Of a DNA stretch of 62,140 nt, positions 1 to 7,544 are shown piece by piece. Position 1 is the first letter of the stretch. Each line of letters starts with the position of its first letter. Made by a program: the position numbers and the translations under genes. Location of the stretch: positions 1 through 62,140 of the forward strand of contig CAKPCJ010000004.1 of assembly GCA_934141575.1 (NCBI GenBank), written 5' to 3'. Source of the DNA: an uncultured Bacilli bacterium (lineage in GTDB: Bacteria; Bacillota_I; Bacilli_A; RF39; UBA660). Under the pieces are notes generated by a model. It did not search any database, had not been told where the DNA came from, and was given only the letters and a program-made list of their open reading frames with translations.

Positions 1-318
1 TATTCAGTATCACAAAGTAAATTATATGGAGAGGATACATATACAAGTTTAGATGTAATAATGCAAAGATCAGAAGAGATAAAAGATTCTAAGAAGGAGA
101 CATATGTAACAGCAGTAGAAGTAGATTTAGGATTACATGATGATTGTTATATTACTACAGAAGAACCAGATAAACCAGAGGATGAAAAAAATCCACCAAC
201 AGGGATGGAATTACCAGTAGTTCCGGTAGCGTTATCAGCATCAGCAATACTAGCTACACTTGTATCAAAGAAAAAGAAAGAAAAAGAAGAAGAAAAAGTA
301 TATAAGAAAACAAGATAA
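1..318 (+). CDS. C-terminal end of a surface protein with NPPTG sorting-type tail (5' truncated)
   Basis: The reading frame is open from the first base of the window and ends at 318, so only the last ~105 residues are visible. The sequence is acidic, then shows Asn-Pro-Pro-Thr-Gly, a hydrophobic stretch (LPVVPVALSASAILATLV) and a tail of lysine and glutamate. This order of pentapeptide, membrane span and charged tail is the layout of sortase substrates, and NPxTG-type motifs are used by class B/D-like sortases in Firmicutes. It is therefore probably a wall-anchored or membrane-anchored exported protein. The function of the missing N-terminal part is unknown, and no sortase gene is in view. 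Confidence 0.6.
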   Translation, partial: YSVSQSKLYGEDTYTSLDVIMQRSEEIKDSKKETYVTAVEVDLGLHDDCYITTEEPDKPEDEKNPPTGMELPVVPVALSASAILATLVSKKKKEKEEEKVYKKTR

Positions 319-321
319 TAT

Positions 322-356
322 AAAGGCCCTATATGTAAATATAGAGCTTTTTATTT
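322..356 (+). terminator. Intrinsic terminator after the surface protein gene
   Basis: The arms ctatat and atatag pair around a gtaa loop, the stem extends with one mismatch, and a T-rich run follows. It lies just after the stop codon at 318. Confidence 0.6.
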
Positions 357-400
357 TACTTTATACTAAAATATATGTTAATATATTGTTAGGTGATAAA

Positions 401-1234
401 ATGTTAGTAAATATGATTGATTTATTGAATCACGCCAAAGAATCAAAAACAGCAGTCTTACAATTAAATATAAACAATCTAGAGTGGACTAAATATATAT
501 TAGAAACTTGCCAAGAATTACAAAGTCCAATAATACTTGGAGTGAGTGAAAGTGCCATAAAACATATTGGAGGATACACTACAGTAGTTAATTTAGTAGT
601 AGGGTTAATGATAGATTTAAAAGTATCCGTTCCTGTTGTACTACATTTAGACCATGGTTCAAGTTTTGATTCATGTAGAGAGGCAATAGACGCAGGATTT
701 ACATCCGTAATGATAGATCAATCAAAAAAAAGCTTGCAAGAAAATATTCTAGTAACAAGTGAAGTGGTGAAATATGCATACAAATATAAAGTAAGTGTTG
801 AAGGAGAATTAGGCATTATAAATACCAAAACTACAAATACTACTTCATCAAATGTAGAAGATTGTGTAAAATATGCATCATCAACAGGCATAGATGCGTT
901 AGCCCCTGCTGTTGGAAATGCACATGGTATATACAACATAAAACCTAAGTTAGATTTTAGAAGAATAAAAGAAATAAGTGACGAAACAGGTTTACCATTA
1001 GTTTTACATGGAGGTACTGGAATATCAGAAGAGGATATAAAAAAATGCATAGAATGTGGTATAACAAAAATTAATATAAACACAGAACTACAACTGGAGT
1101 GGGCAAAAGGATTAAGAGAATATTTAAAAGTAAATAAAGAAGTGTACGACCCTAGAAAAATAATTTCTTCTGGTGAACAAAATATGAAAACAAAGATAGC
1201 AAAAATAATTGCTTTACTTAACAAAAATAGATAA
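401..1234 (+). CDS. fba: Class II fructose-bisphosphate aldolase
   Basis: Zinc-dependent aldolase of glycolysis and gluconeogenesis that interconverts fructose 1,6-bisphosphate with dihydroxyacetone phosphate and glyceraldehyde 3-phosphate in the cytosol. The protein is 277 aa, close to the family size. It carries the HLDHG segment (His85), EGELG, AHG (His175) and HGGTG (His203), which supply the metal ligands and phosphate site. The ATG at 401 follows AGGTGAT; the longer frame upstream has no good ribosome site. The usual MIDGSH segment reads MIDQSK, so a tagatose-bisphosphate or other sugar-phosphate substrate cannot be excluded. In Bacillus, fbaA also lies just upstream of a murA gene. Confidence 0.85.
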   Translation: MLVNMIDLLNHAKESKTAVLQLNINNLEWTKYILETCQELQSPIILGVSESAIKHIGGYTTVVNLVVGLMIDLKVSVPVVLHLDHGSSFDSCREAIDAGFTSVMIDQSKKSLQENILVTSEVVKYAYKYKVSVEGELGIINTKTTNTTSSNVEDCVKYASSTGIDALAPAVGNAHGIYNIKPKLDFRRIKEISDETGLPLVLHGGTGISEEDIKKCIECGITKININTELQLEWAKGLREYLKVNKEVYDPRKIISSGEQNMKTKIAKIIALLNKNR

Positions 1235-1271
1235 AAGCATATAATAAGGTGTATAGAGTATTGGAGGAGTT

Positions 1272-2552
1272 ATGAACAAAATTGTTATAAATGGAGGCTA
1301 TGAGCTTGAGGGAACAGTTGAAATAGGTGGAGATAAAAACAGTGTAGTTGCATTAATACCAGCAGCAATCCTTTCTGATGAAAAAGTCACAATAGCAAAC
1401 GTGCCAGAAATATCGGATATAAATGCATTAGAAGAAATATTAATATATTTAAATGCAGATGTTAAAAGACAAGGAGACCTTATAGAAATAGACTCAAAAA
1501 ATATAATAAATAGAGAAATACCAGAGGCTATAGCTACAAAATTTAGGGCATCATACTACTTTATGGGATCACTATTAAGTAAATATAAAAAGGTAGAAAT
1601 ATACTTTCCTGGTGGTTGCAATATAGGATCTAGGCCAATAGATCAACACATAAAGGGTTTTAAAGCACTAGGAGCAACTGTAATTGAAGAAGGAAACAAA
1701 TACACAATATATGCAGATAAACTAAAGGGAACAAAAATAGCAATAGATATGCCAGACAAAGGAGCAACAACTAGTGTAGGAGCAACTATGAATATAATGC
1801 TCGCAGCAGTAAAGGCGGAAGGCACAACAATTATAGAAAATGCAGCAAAAGAACCACAGATAGTAAATGTGGCCACATTCTTGAACAACATGGGAGCGCG
1901 TATAACTGGAGCCGGAACTTCAACAATAAAGATAAAAGGAGTAAAAAAATTAGGTAAAGCGTTTAACGAAGTAATCCCAGACAGAATAGAAGCAGGGACA
2001 TATATGATATTGGCCAGTTTAATCGGAAAAAGAATTAAAATTAATAATATTATTCCAGAACACAATGAAGCTCTTATTAATAAATTAAGGGAAATGGGGG
2101 TAAACATACAATTGGGTAAAGATTACGCAATTGTAGAAAAGGCAAAAATGTTGAAACCAACAAATATAAAAACACTAGTATATCCGGGATTTGTAACGGA
2201 TTTACAACAAATAATAACAGCTATGTTAACACAGGCGGAAGGCACTTCAATAGTAGAAGAGACAATATATGAAAATAGATTTCAGAATGTAGAATATTTA
2301 AATAAAATGGGAGCTAATATAATCATAGAAGATTCAAAACCTTATTGCGGAAAATTATATGTTAAAGGCAAAACTCCTTTAAAGGGATGCGAGGTAAAAG
2401 CAACAGATCTTAGAGGCGGTGCATCGGTATTAGTAGCTGGACTCATTGCAGAAGGAACAACAACAATAACAAATATAGAGCATATTTTAAGGGGCTATGA
2501 TAAAATAATACAAAAATTGACAAATATAGGTGCTAAAATAACAATCGAATAA
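1272..2552 (+). CDS. murA: UDP-N-acetylglucosamine 1-carboxyvinyltransferase
   Basis: First committed enzyme of peptidoglycan precursor synthesis, transferring enolpyruvate from PEP to UDP-GlcNAc. The 426 aa length is normal. The N-terminal GGDKNSV segment carries the conserved Lys-Asn. The catalytic loop reads PGGCNIGSRPIDQH with Cys116, the residue that fosfomycin alkylates, so the enzyme should be sensitive rather than carrying the Cys-to-Asp change. A GGAGG site precedes the ATG. The fba-murA order matches the fbaA-murAB region of Bacillus, so this may be the MurZ/MurAB paralogue. The rho gene that follows in Bacillus is absent here. Confidence 0.93.
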   Translation: MNKIVINGGYELEGTVEIGGDKNSVVALIPAAILSDEKVTIANVPEISDINALEEILIYLNADVKRQGDLIEIDSKNIINREIPEAIATKFRASYYFMGSLLSKYKKVEIYFPGGCNIGSRPIDQHIKGFKALGATVIEEGNKYTIYADKLKGTKIAIDMPDKGATTSVGATMNIMLAAVKAEGTTIIENAAKEPQIVNVATFLNNMGARITGAGTSTIKIKGVKKLGKAFNEVIPDRIEAGTYMILASLIGKRIKINNIIPEHNEALINKLREMGVNIQLGKDYAIVEKAKMLKPTNIKTLVYPGFVTDLQQIITAMLTQAEGTSIVEETIYENRFQNVEYLNKMGANIIIEDSKPYCGKLYVKGKTPLKGCEVKATDLRGGASVLVAGLIAEGTTTITNIEHILRGYDKIIQKLTNIGAKITIE

Positions 2553-2563
2553 ATATAATAAAG

Positions 2564-2584
2564 CAAAGAATATTCTTTGTTTTA
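2564..2584 (+). terminator. Probable terminator after murA
   Basis: The perfect palindrome caaagaatattctttg is followed by a T-rich run. It ends only ~17 bases before the start of the next gene, so it may be partial or leaky. Confidence 0.45.
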
Positions 2585-2600
2585 TTTTGAGGTGATTGTT

Positions 2601-3356
2601 ATGAAATACAAAAAAACTATATTTTTAGTAATTATATTAATAGGTGTTTTCTTGATTTACAAACTAAATACAAATACAAAAGTATATTATCTATCATTGG
2701 GGGATTCTCTAGCAATTGGTCAGAACCCATATGGTGAAATAGGGTATGGATATAGTGATTATGTAAATAAATACCTAAAAAAGAACAATAAACTAAAATT
2801 TTATAGTAAAGACTTTGCGTCATCAGGAGATAGAATAGTAGACTTAATAGCAAAAATTGAAAAAAATGAAAAAACTAAATTACAAGATGAAGAAATAACA
2901 ATTCAAAATGCTATTTCAAAAGCAAATGTAATAACATTATCAATAGGTGCAAATGATTTGTTTGAAAAAGCCGGATTAAATGATATGAATTATAATTTAG
3001 ATAAAGTAGAAGAAACAGAAAAATATCTTCCAGAAATAATTTCCAATTTGGATAAATTATTAAAATTAATTAGGAAATATAATGATGACAAAATAATATT
3101 AATTGGATATTATAATCCATTAGCGCCACTTTCATCAAAATATACAAGAGAATTAGAACCATTGTTTATGAAAGTAAACGAAAACTACAAAGCAGTCGCA
3201 GAATCAAATGGTTGTGACTACATAGACGTATATGAGATATTTAAAGAAAATCCAGAATATTTACCAAATCCATCAGATATCCATCCAAGCAATACAGGAT
3301 ATGAAGTAATATCTGATCAAATAATAGATATATTACAAAAAAATAACATAAATTAG
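2601..3356 (+). CDS. SGNH/GDSL-family lipase or esterase, membrane-anchored or secreted
   Basis: Serine hydrolase of the SGNH fold, 251 aa. An N-terminal hydrophobic segment (residues ~7-24) should export or anchor it. Block I is LGDSLAIG with the nucleophile Ser, block III is GANDL with the oxyanion Asn, and block V is DIHPSNTGY with the catalytic Asp and His. This resembles the YpmR-like group of Firmicutes, whose substrates are acyl or acetyl esters on lipids or the wall; the substrate here is unknown. The ATG at 2601 follows GAGGTGATTGTT. It occupies the place taken by rho between murA and rpmE in Bacillus. Confidence 0.8.
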   Translation: MKYKKTIFLVIILIGVFLIYKLNTNTKVYYLSLGDSLAIGQNPYGEIGYGYSDYVNKYLKKNNKLKFYSKDFASSGDRIVDLIAKIEKNEKTKLQDEEITIQNAISKANVITLSIGANDLFEKAGLNDMNYNLDKVEETEKYLPEIISNLDKLLKLIRKYNDDKIILIGYYNPLAPLSSKYTRELEPLFMKVNENYKAVAESNGCDYIDVYEIFKENPEYLPNPSDIHPSNTGYEVISDQIIDILQKNNIN

Positions 3357-3385
3357 TTGCCAACTAAAAAAAAAGTTGTTATAAT
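3357..3385 (+). promoter_or_regulatory. SigA-type promoter for rpmE
   Basis: TTGCCA at 3357-3362 and TATAAT at 3380-3385 are separated by 17 bp. This predicts a start near 3392 and a ~50 nt leader. Confidence 0.65.
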
Positions 3386-3404
3386 ATAAAAGCAAATCAA
3401 ATTA

Positions 3405-3425
3405 CTATAGTTACATTAACTATGG
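3405..3425 (+). promoter_or_regulatory. Leader hairpin upstream of rpmE
   Basis: The bases atagtta and taactat pair around a cat loop and extend by one G-U and one C-G pair, directly ahead of the AAGGAGA ribosome site. L31 genes in several phyla have autoregulatory leaders, so this is a candidate binding site for L31. The match to a known motif was not tested. Confidence 0.4.
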
Positions 3426-3443
3426 CGGAAGGAGATACAGTGT

Positions 3444-3647
3444 ATGGCAAAAGAAACAAATGTTAAATATGTTGATACAAAATTTATTTGTGCTTGTGGT
3501 AACGAATTTACTTCAAAATCTACAAAACCAGAAATAAGAGTTGAAGTATGTTCAAAATGTCATCCTTTTTATACTGGTAAACATAATCAAACAACAAGAA
3601 AAGGAAAAATCGAAGCATTTAACAATAAATTTGGACTTAATAAATAA
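3444..3647 (+). CDS. rpmE: 50S ribosomal protein L31, zinc-binding form
   Basis: Small protein of the large ribosomal subunit that bridges to the small subunit. The 67 aa sequence has CACG near the N-terminus and CSKCHPFYTGKHN in the middle. The paired cysteines mark the zinc-containing (C+) type rather than the zinc-independent RpmE2/YtiA type. The ATG follows a strong AAGGAGA site. Its own promoter, leader hairpin and terminator make it a single-gene unit. In Bacillus it sits downstream of murAB-rho, which matches this context. Confidence 0.95.
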   Translation: MAKETNVKYVDTKFICACGNEFTSKSTKPEIRVEVCSKCHPFYTGKHNQTTRKGKIEAFNNKFGLNK

Positions 3648-3668
3648 CAAGGCAAAACCTTGTTTTTT
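3648..3668 (+). terminator. Intrinsic terminator after rpmE
   Basis: caagg and ccttg pair around caaaa, followed by six T. Confidence 0.85.
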
Positions 3669-3708
3669 ATTTTATTAAAAATGGTATAATAGTATAAGAG
3701 GTGTATAT

Positions 3709-4158
3709 ATGAAAATAGGAATTTCAAATGACCATAGAGGTTACGAAACAAAACAAAAATTGACAAAATATTTGATTAGTAAGGGATACAATGTAATTGA
3801 CTACGGAACTTCATCCACTGAGAGAGTAGATTATCCAAAGTATGGAATATTATTAGGGGAACATATTGCAAAAAATGATGTTGATTGTGGAATAGCAATA
3901 TGTGGAAGTGCTGTTGGTATTTCAATCGCATGTAATAAAGTAAAAGGAATTCGATGTGGAAAAGTTAACACAGTAGAAGAAGCAATTCATGCCAAAGAAT
4001 GTGATTTTGTCAATGTAATAGCGTTGTCAGGAAATATTCCAATAGATGAAAATATAAAAATAGTAGATGCGTATCTAAATTCAAGAGAGAACACGCAAGA
4101 TGAGAGATATTATAAAAGAGTGCAACAAATAGAGGAATATGAAAATAATGAACGCTAA
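3709..4158 (+). CDS. rpiB: Ribose-5-phosphate isomerase B (RpiB/LacAB family)
   Basis: Interconverts ribulose 5-phosphate and ribose 5-phosphate in the pentose phosphate pathway. The 149 aa sequence starts with the SNDHRGYE nucleotide-like fold motif, has the catalytic-cysteine segment CGSAVGISIACNK followed by GIRCG, and contains EEAIHAKECDFVNVIALSG. These are the RpiB landmarks; allose-phosphate or galactose-phosphate isomerases of the same family cannot be ruled out. GAGGTG lies upstream of the ATG. The next gene begins inside its 3' end, so the two are co-translated. In Bacillus the rpiB gene ywlF also lies near the atp-ywzB-spoIID region. Confidence 0.87.
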   Translation: MKIGISNDHRGYETKQKLTKYLISKGYNVIDYGTSSTERVDYPKYGILLGEHIAKNDVDCGIAICGSAVGISIACNKVKGIRCGKVNTVEEAIHAKECDFVNVIALSGNIPIDENIKIVDAYLNSRENTQDERYYKRVQQIEEYENNER

Positions 4159-4333
4159 GTTACTTCTTTATGTATTTATAATTCCGTTAGTAATGTGGGC
4201 AATAAATGGTTTAAATATAAATCATTTATTCAAAAAAAACCATGTAATGGAAGCAAGAGTTATCTATGTTATACTTGGATTCATAATATCCTATTTATTA
4301 GTAAATTTTATATGTGATTTTACAAACATTTAA
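4148..4333 (+). CDS. DUF1146 (YwzB-like) small membrane protein
   Basis: A 61-residue protein with two membrane spans separated by a short basic loop (WAINGLNINHLFKKN). It then has a second hydrophobic block ending in NFICDFTNI. This order matches the DUF1146 family typified by B. subtilis YwzB, which lies between the atp operon and murAA-spoIID; here it also directly precedes spoIID. The ATG at 4148 is preferred because the GAGGA site at 4132 is too close to the ATG at 4139. It overlaps the end of rpiB. The function of the family is unknown. Confidence 0.7.
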   Translation: MNAKLLLYVFIIPLVMWAINGLNINHLFKKNHVMEARVIYVILGFIISYLLVNFICDFTNI

Positions 4334-4345
4334 AAGAGGGATAAA

Positions 4346-5278
4346 ATGAAAAAAACACTTTTTTTGCTAATATTATTAATTTTGTTGCCAAGTATAATTA
4401 TTTTAAATTTTGATAAAAAACTAAAAGATGAACCTGAAATTGAAATAGATTACAAGATAATAAGCAAAAGAAATGTTAGAATACTAAGAAATAAAACGGG
4501 AATAATAGACTACGTACCATTAGAAGAATATGTTCTGGGCGTGCTTGCAGGAGAAATGCCAATATCATTTGAACTAGAAGCTTTAAAAGCACAAGCAGTA
4601 GCGGCAAGAAGTTATGTTTTAAAAAGAATGGAATATAATCAAGAAAAAGACTATGACGTTATTGATACAGTACAAAATCAAGTTTACTTAGATACAGAGT
4701 ATTTAAAAAGTGCTTGGAAAGATAATTATGTTAAAAATATTAATAAATTAAGGCAAGCGATAAAAGAGACAGAAGGAGAATATGTAATGTACGATGGCAA
4801 AATAGCAGATACGTTATTTTTCTCAACAAGTAATGGAAAAACAGAAAATAGTCAAGATGTATTTTCTAGTCAAATACCATATTTAGTGAGCGTAGAATCA
4901 CCTTGGGACGAAAAAACATCTCCGGTTTTTAATGATACAAAAACATTTGCAAAAAATGACTTCTGTGAATTGCTAAATATCCAATGTCAGGATAAAATAG
5001 AAATAAATATAACAAAGCAAACACAAACAGGAAGAGTAACAGAGCTAACAATAAATAATAAGACATTTAAATCATCAACGTTATATACTACATTAAAAAT
5101 AAGATCAACTCATTTCTCTATAGAACAAAAAGATAACAATATAATTTTTCATACAAAAGGATATGGCCACGGAGTTGGTATGAGCCAATATGGAGCCCTT
5201 GGAATGGCAAGAGAGGGATATAATTATAAAGAAATTTTGATGCACTACTATACTGGAACAACTGTTGAAAAAATATAG
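4346..5278 (+). CDS. spoIID: Stage II sporulation protein D, peptidoglycan lytic transglycosylase
   Basis: Cuts denuded glycan strands during engulfment, working with SpoIIM and SpoIIP at the mother-cell membrane. The 310 aa protein has an N-terminal membrane anchor (~5-22). The SpoIID domain starts at LEEYVLGVLAGEMP, includes the catalytic-Glu region and KAQAVAARSYVL, and ends with GYGHGVGMSQYGA. Length is typical (B. subtilis 343 aa). It follows the DUF1146 gene by 12 bp with an AGAGGGAT site, and the spoIIQ-like gene follows, as in Bacillus. A sigma-E promoter is expected but none is clear; it may be transcribed from upstream genes. Confidence 0.93.
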   Translation: MKKTLFLLILLILLPSIIILNFDKKLKDEPEIEIDYKIISKRNVRILRNKTGIIDYVPLEEYVLGVLAGEMPISFELEALKAQAVAARSYVLKRMEYNQEKDYDVIDTVQNQVYLDTEYLKSAWKDNYVKNINKLRQAIKETEGEYVMYDGKIADTLFFSTSNGKTENSQDVFSSQIPYLVSVESPWDEKTSPVFNDTKTFAKNDFCELLNIQCQDKIEINITKQTQTGRVTELTINNKTFKSSTLYTTLKIRSTHFSIEQKDNNIIFHTKGYGHGVGMSQYGALGMAREGYNYKEILMHYYTGTTVEKI

Positions 5279-5324
5279 TATAAAATTTTATTAACTGCTC
5301 AGTATATAGATAGAGGTGAGAAAG

Positions 5325-5972
5325 TTGATAAAAGAAGATTTAAAAGACAATATAAAAGAGTTAATAGGTCCAATAGTATTTATATGTGGAGTAACAGCAA
5401 TAATAATTTTATTGCTAACAGTCCAAAAAAGCTTAAATAGAGTAACAAAAAATAAGGAGGATTTTACATATGTATCTAAAATAATATTACCTGATACAAT
5501 ACCAGTAGTTTCAACTTCAGAGGAATTAATAGGATTACCATATTCAAATGAAAGTGTAAAACAAGTTAGAAATTTTTATGATTATACAAAAGATAGTGAA
5601 GATCAAAAGAATTCATTAATTTTTTATGATAATACCTACATTCAAAATTCTGGATTAGATTATTCTGGAAATGAACCATTTGATGCAGTAAGTATATTAG
5701 ATGGTACAGTAACTAGCGTAAAGGAAGACCAAATGTTAGGTAATATAGTAGAAGTCAAACATTCGAATGAACTTATAAGTGTTTATCAAAGTTTATCAGA
5801 AGTAAAAGTAAAAAAGGATCAAAAAATTACAAAGGGTGAAGTTATAGGAACCAGCGGAACCAATAACATTTCTTCATCATTAGATAATCATTTACATTTC
5901 GAATTGTATTATAAAGGACAAGTGGTAAATCCAAATGATTATTACAACAAAGCACTTAAAGATTTAAAATAA
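5325..5972 (+). CDS. spoIIQ: SpoIIQ-like LytM/M23 protein with degenerate active site
   Basis: Probable forespore partner of SpoIIIAH in the channel that links forespore and mother cell during engulfment. The 215 aa protein has one N-terminal membrane span (~14-33), a linker, and a C-terminal M23 fold. The second motif HLHFEL is present, but the first HxxxD is replaced by NEPFDAVSILDG, so the zinc site is incomplete. B. subtilis SpoIIQ is likewise catalytically dead. TTG at 5325 is chosen because the GTG at 5316 lies inside the GAGGTGA ribosome site. The position between spoIID and spoIIID supports the call. Confidence 0.8.
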   Translation: MIKEDLKDNIKELIGPIVFICGVTAIIILLLTVQKSLNRVTKNKEDFTYVSKIILPDTIPVVSTSEELIGLPYSNESVKQVRNFYDYTKDSEDQKNSLIFYDNTYIQNSGLDYSGNEPFDAVSILDGTVTSVKEDQMLGNIVEVKHSNELISVYQSLSEVKVKKDQKITKGEVIGTSGTNNISSSLDNHLHFELYYKGQVVNPNDYYNKALKDLK

Positions 5973-6002
5973 TAGGCTGTAATGCCTTTTTTTATGTATA
6001 AA

Positions 6003-6044
6003 TAGATATCCAAATTTATATAATTCAGTAAAGGGGGATATCTA
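6003..6044 (+). promoter_or_regulatory. 9-bp inverted repeat spanning the spoIIID start site
   Basis: tagatatcc (6003-6011) and ggatatcta (6036-6044) are perfectly complementary. The right arm covers the end of the AAGGGGG ribosome site and the A of the start codon. It could be an RNA hairpin that hides the start, or a DNA operator; a sigma-E-like TATATAAT at 6017-6024 lies between the arms. Confidence 0.45.
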
Positions 6045-6298
6045 TGAAAGAAGACATAGAAAAGAGAGTAAGAAGTGTTTCAGAGTATATGATTGAAACT
6101 AAAAAAACAGTACGTGAAATAGCAACAGATTACAATATGAGTAAGAGTACAATACATAAAGATTTAACAGATAGATTATTAGAAATAGACAAGGAAAAAT
6201 ATAAATTAGTAAGTGAAATATTAAAATATCATGCACAAATAAGGCATATTAGAGGTGGAGAATCAACGAAAAAAAAATATAAAAAAATGTGTGAATAA
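6044..6298 (+). CDS. spoIIID: Stage III sporulation transcriptional regulator SpoIIID
   Basis: Mother-cell DNA-binding protein that activates or represses part of the sigma-E regulon and helps start sigma-K synthesis. The 84 aa size and the sequence fit the family: the N-terminal region RVRSVSEYMIETKKTVREIA leads into a helix-turn-helix (TDYNMSKSTIHKDL), and the C-terminus is basic with RHIRGGESTKKKYK. The gene lies directly before mbl, as in Bacillus. The inverted repeat over its start site suggests a local control. Confidence 0.95.
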   Translation: MKEDIEKRVRSVSEYMIETKKTVREIATDYNMSKSTIHKDLTDRLLEIDKEKYKLVSEILKYHAQIRHIRGGESTKKKYKKMCE

Positions 6299-6345
6299 AC
6301 AATATATATGATAGAATTGTATTAAGGTAACAGGAGGAAACAAAT

Positions 6346-7338
6346 ATGTTTTTAAACAAGGATATAGGAATAGACTTAGGAACAGCAAATGTATTAATTT
6401 ATGTAAAAGGTCAAGGGGTAATTTTAAATGAACCAAGTGTAGTGGCAATAGATGAAGAAACAAAACGTCCTCTAGCAGTAGGAATAGAAGCACATAACAT
6501 GTTGGGTAGAACTCCAGGAAGAGTAAGAGCCATAAAACCAATGAAGGATGGAGTAATTGCGGATTTTGAAATAACAGAAATAATGTTAAACCATTTTATA
6601 AAAAAAATTAATGGAAAAAATTTAATATCACGTCCAAGAATACTAATATGTTGCCCATCAAATATCACACAAGTAGAAAAGAATGCAATAAAAGAAGCTG
6701 CTGAAAGAACTGGTGCTAAAAAGGTATTTATAGAAGAAGAACCAAAAGTTGCTGCAATAGGAGCAGGGTTAGATATTTCAAAACCAACAGGAAATATGGT
6801 AATAGATATAGGTGGAGGTACAACTGATATAGCTGTTTTATCATTGGGAGGAATAGTAACAAGTTCATCAATAAAAATAGCTGGAAATACTTTTGATAAC
6901 GATATACTAAAATATATAAAAGAGAAGTATAAACTTTTGATTGGAGATATAACAGCAGAAGAAATCAAGAAAACTATAGGAACAGTATATTCGAAAAATA
7001 AGAAAGAAAAAATGGATGTAAGAGGAAGAGATTTAGTAACAGGGTTACCTCATACAATAACAATAAGTTCAGAAGAAATAGAAGAAGCATTGAAAGAAAG
7101 CGTATATACAATAGTTAAAGCAGCAAAAAATGTTCTAGAACAAACACCTCCAGAGCTATCAGCTGATATAGTTGAGAAAGGAATAGTAGTAACCGGAGGT
7201 GGAGCATTATTAGACGGAATGATAGATTTACTCTCAAATGAATTAAAGGTTCCAGTATATATAGCAGAAACTCCACTAACTTGTGTAGCAGAAGGAACAG
7301 GTATTTTATTAAACAATATACATTTGATAGAAAAATAA
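6346..7338 (+). CDS. mbl: Rod-shape-determining actin homologue Mbl/MreB
   Basis: Cytoskeletal ATPase that forms membrane-bound filaments and directs lateral wall synthesis with RodA-type enzymes. The 330 aa protein has the phosphate-1 loop DIGIDLGTANVLIY, IDIGGGTTDIAVLS for phosphate 2, and the adenosine motif VVTGGGALLDG. Length is typical. The gene position after spoIIID favours the name Mbl over MreB; no mreCD genes follow. GGAGGAAA lies 7 bp before the ATG. A strong terminator overlaps its stop codon. Confidence 0.92.
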   Translation: MFLNKDIGIDLGTANVLIYVKGQGVILNEPSVVAIDEETKRPLAVGIEAHNMLGRTPGRVRAIKPMKDGVIADFEITEIMLNHFIKKINGKNLISRPRILICCPSNITQVEKNAIKEAAERTGAKKVFIEEEPKVAAIGAGLDISKPTGNMVIDIGGGTTDIAVLSLGGIVTSSSIKIAGNTFDNDILKYIKEKYKLLIGDITAEEIKKTIGTVYSKNKKEKMDVRGRDLVTGLPHTITISSEEIEEALKESVYTIVKAAKNVLEQTPPELSADIVEKGIVVTGGGALLDGMIDLLSNELKVPVYIAETPLTCVAEGTGILLNNIHLIEK

Positions 7339-7358
7339 TAGGAAACTATTATTTTTTT
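7332..7358 (+). terminator. Intrinsic terminator after mbl
   Basis: A 10-bp stem (aaaataatag with ctattatttt) closes on a GAAA tetraloop and is followed by T residues. It includes the mbl stop codon. Confidence 0.8.
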
Positions 7359-7387
7359 TAAATTTTAAATACAAAAAGATACAAAAT

Positions 7388-7416
7388 TTGACAAAAGTAA
7401 GCAATAAAGTTAATAT
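7388..7416 (+). promoter_or_regulatory. Probable SigA promoter for the ABC transporter operon
   Basis: TTGACA at 7388-7393 and TAATAT at 7411-7416 have 17 bp spacing. A further TATAAT lies at 7428-7433. The leader of ~130 nt holds a weak tcaaa/tttga inverted repeat followed by T residues near 7497-7520. Confidence 0.5.
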
Positions 7417-7544
7417 AAAGTAAACAATATAATGCTGGAGTACATAAAACCTTAAAAAAACAAAATATATAATAAAATTATAAAAACAATAGAGTGATCA
7501 AAATCATAATTTGATATTTTTTAAAATAATCTATGGAGGAAATA

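Noticed and set aside
718..1224. Antisense frame within the aldolase gene
   Set aside because: Same explanation: it lies wholly inside a well-supported gene and has no ribosome site or motifs.
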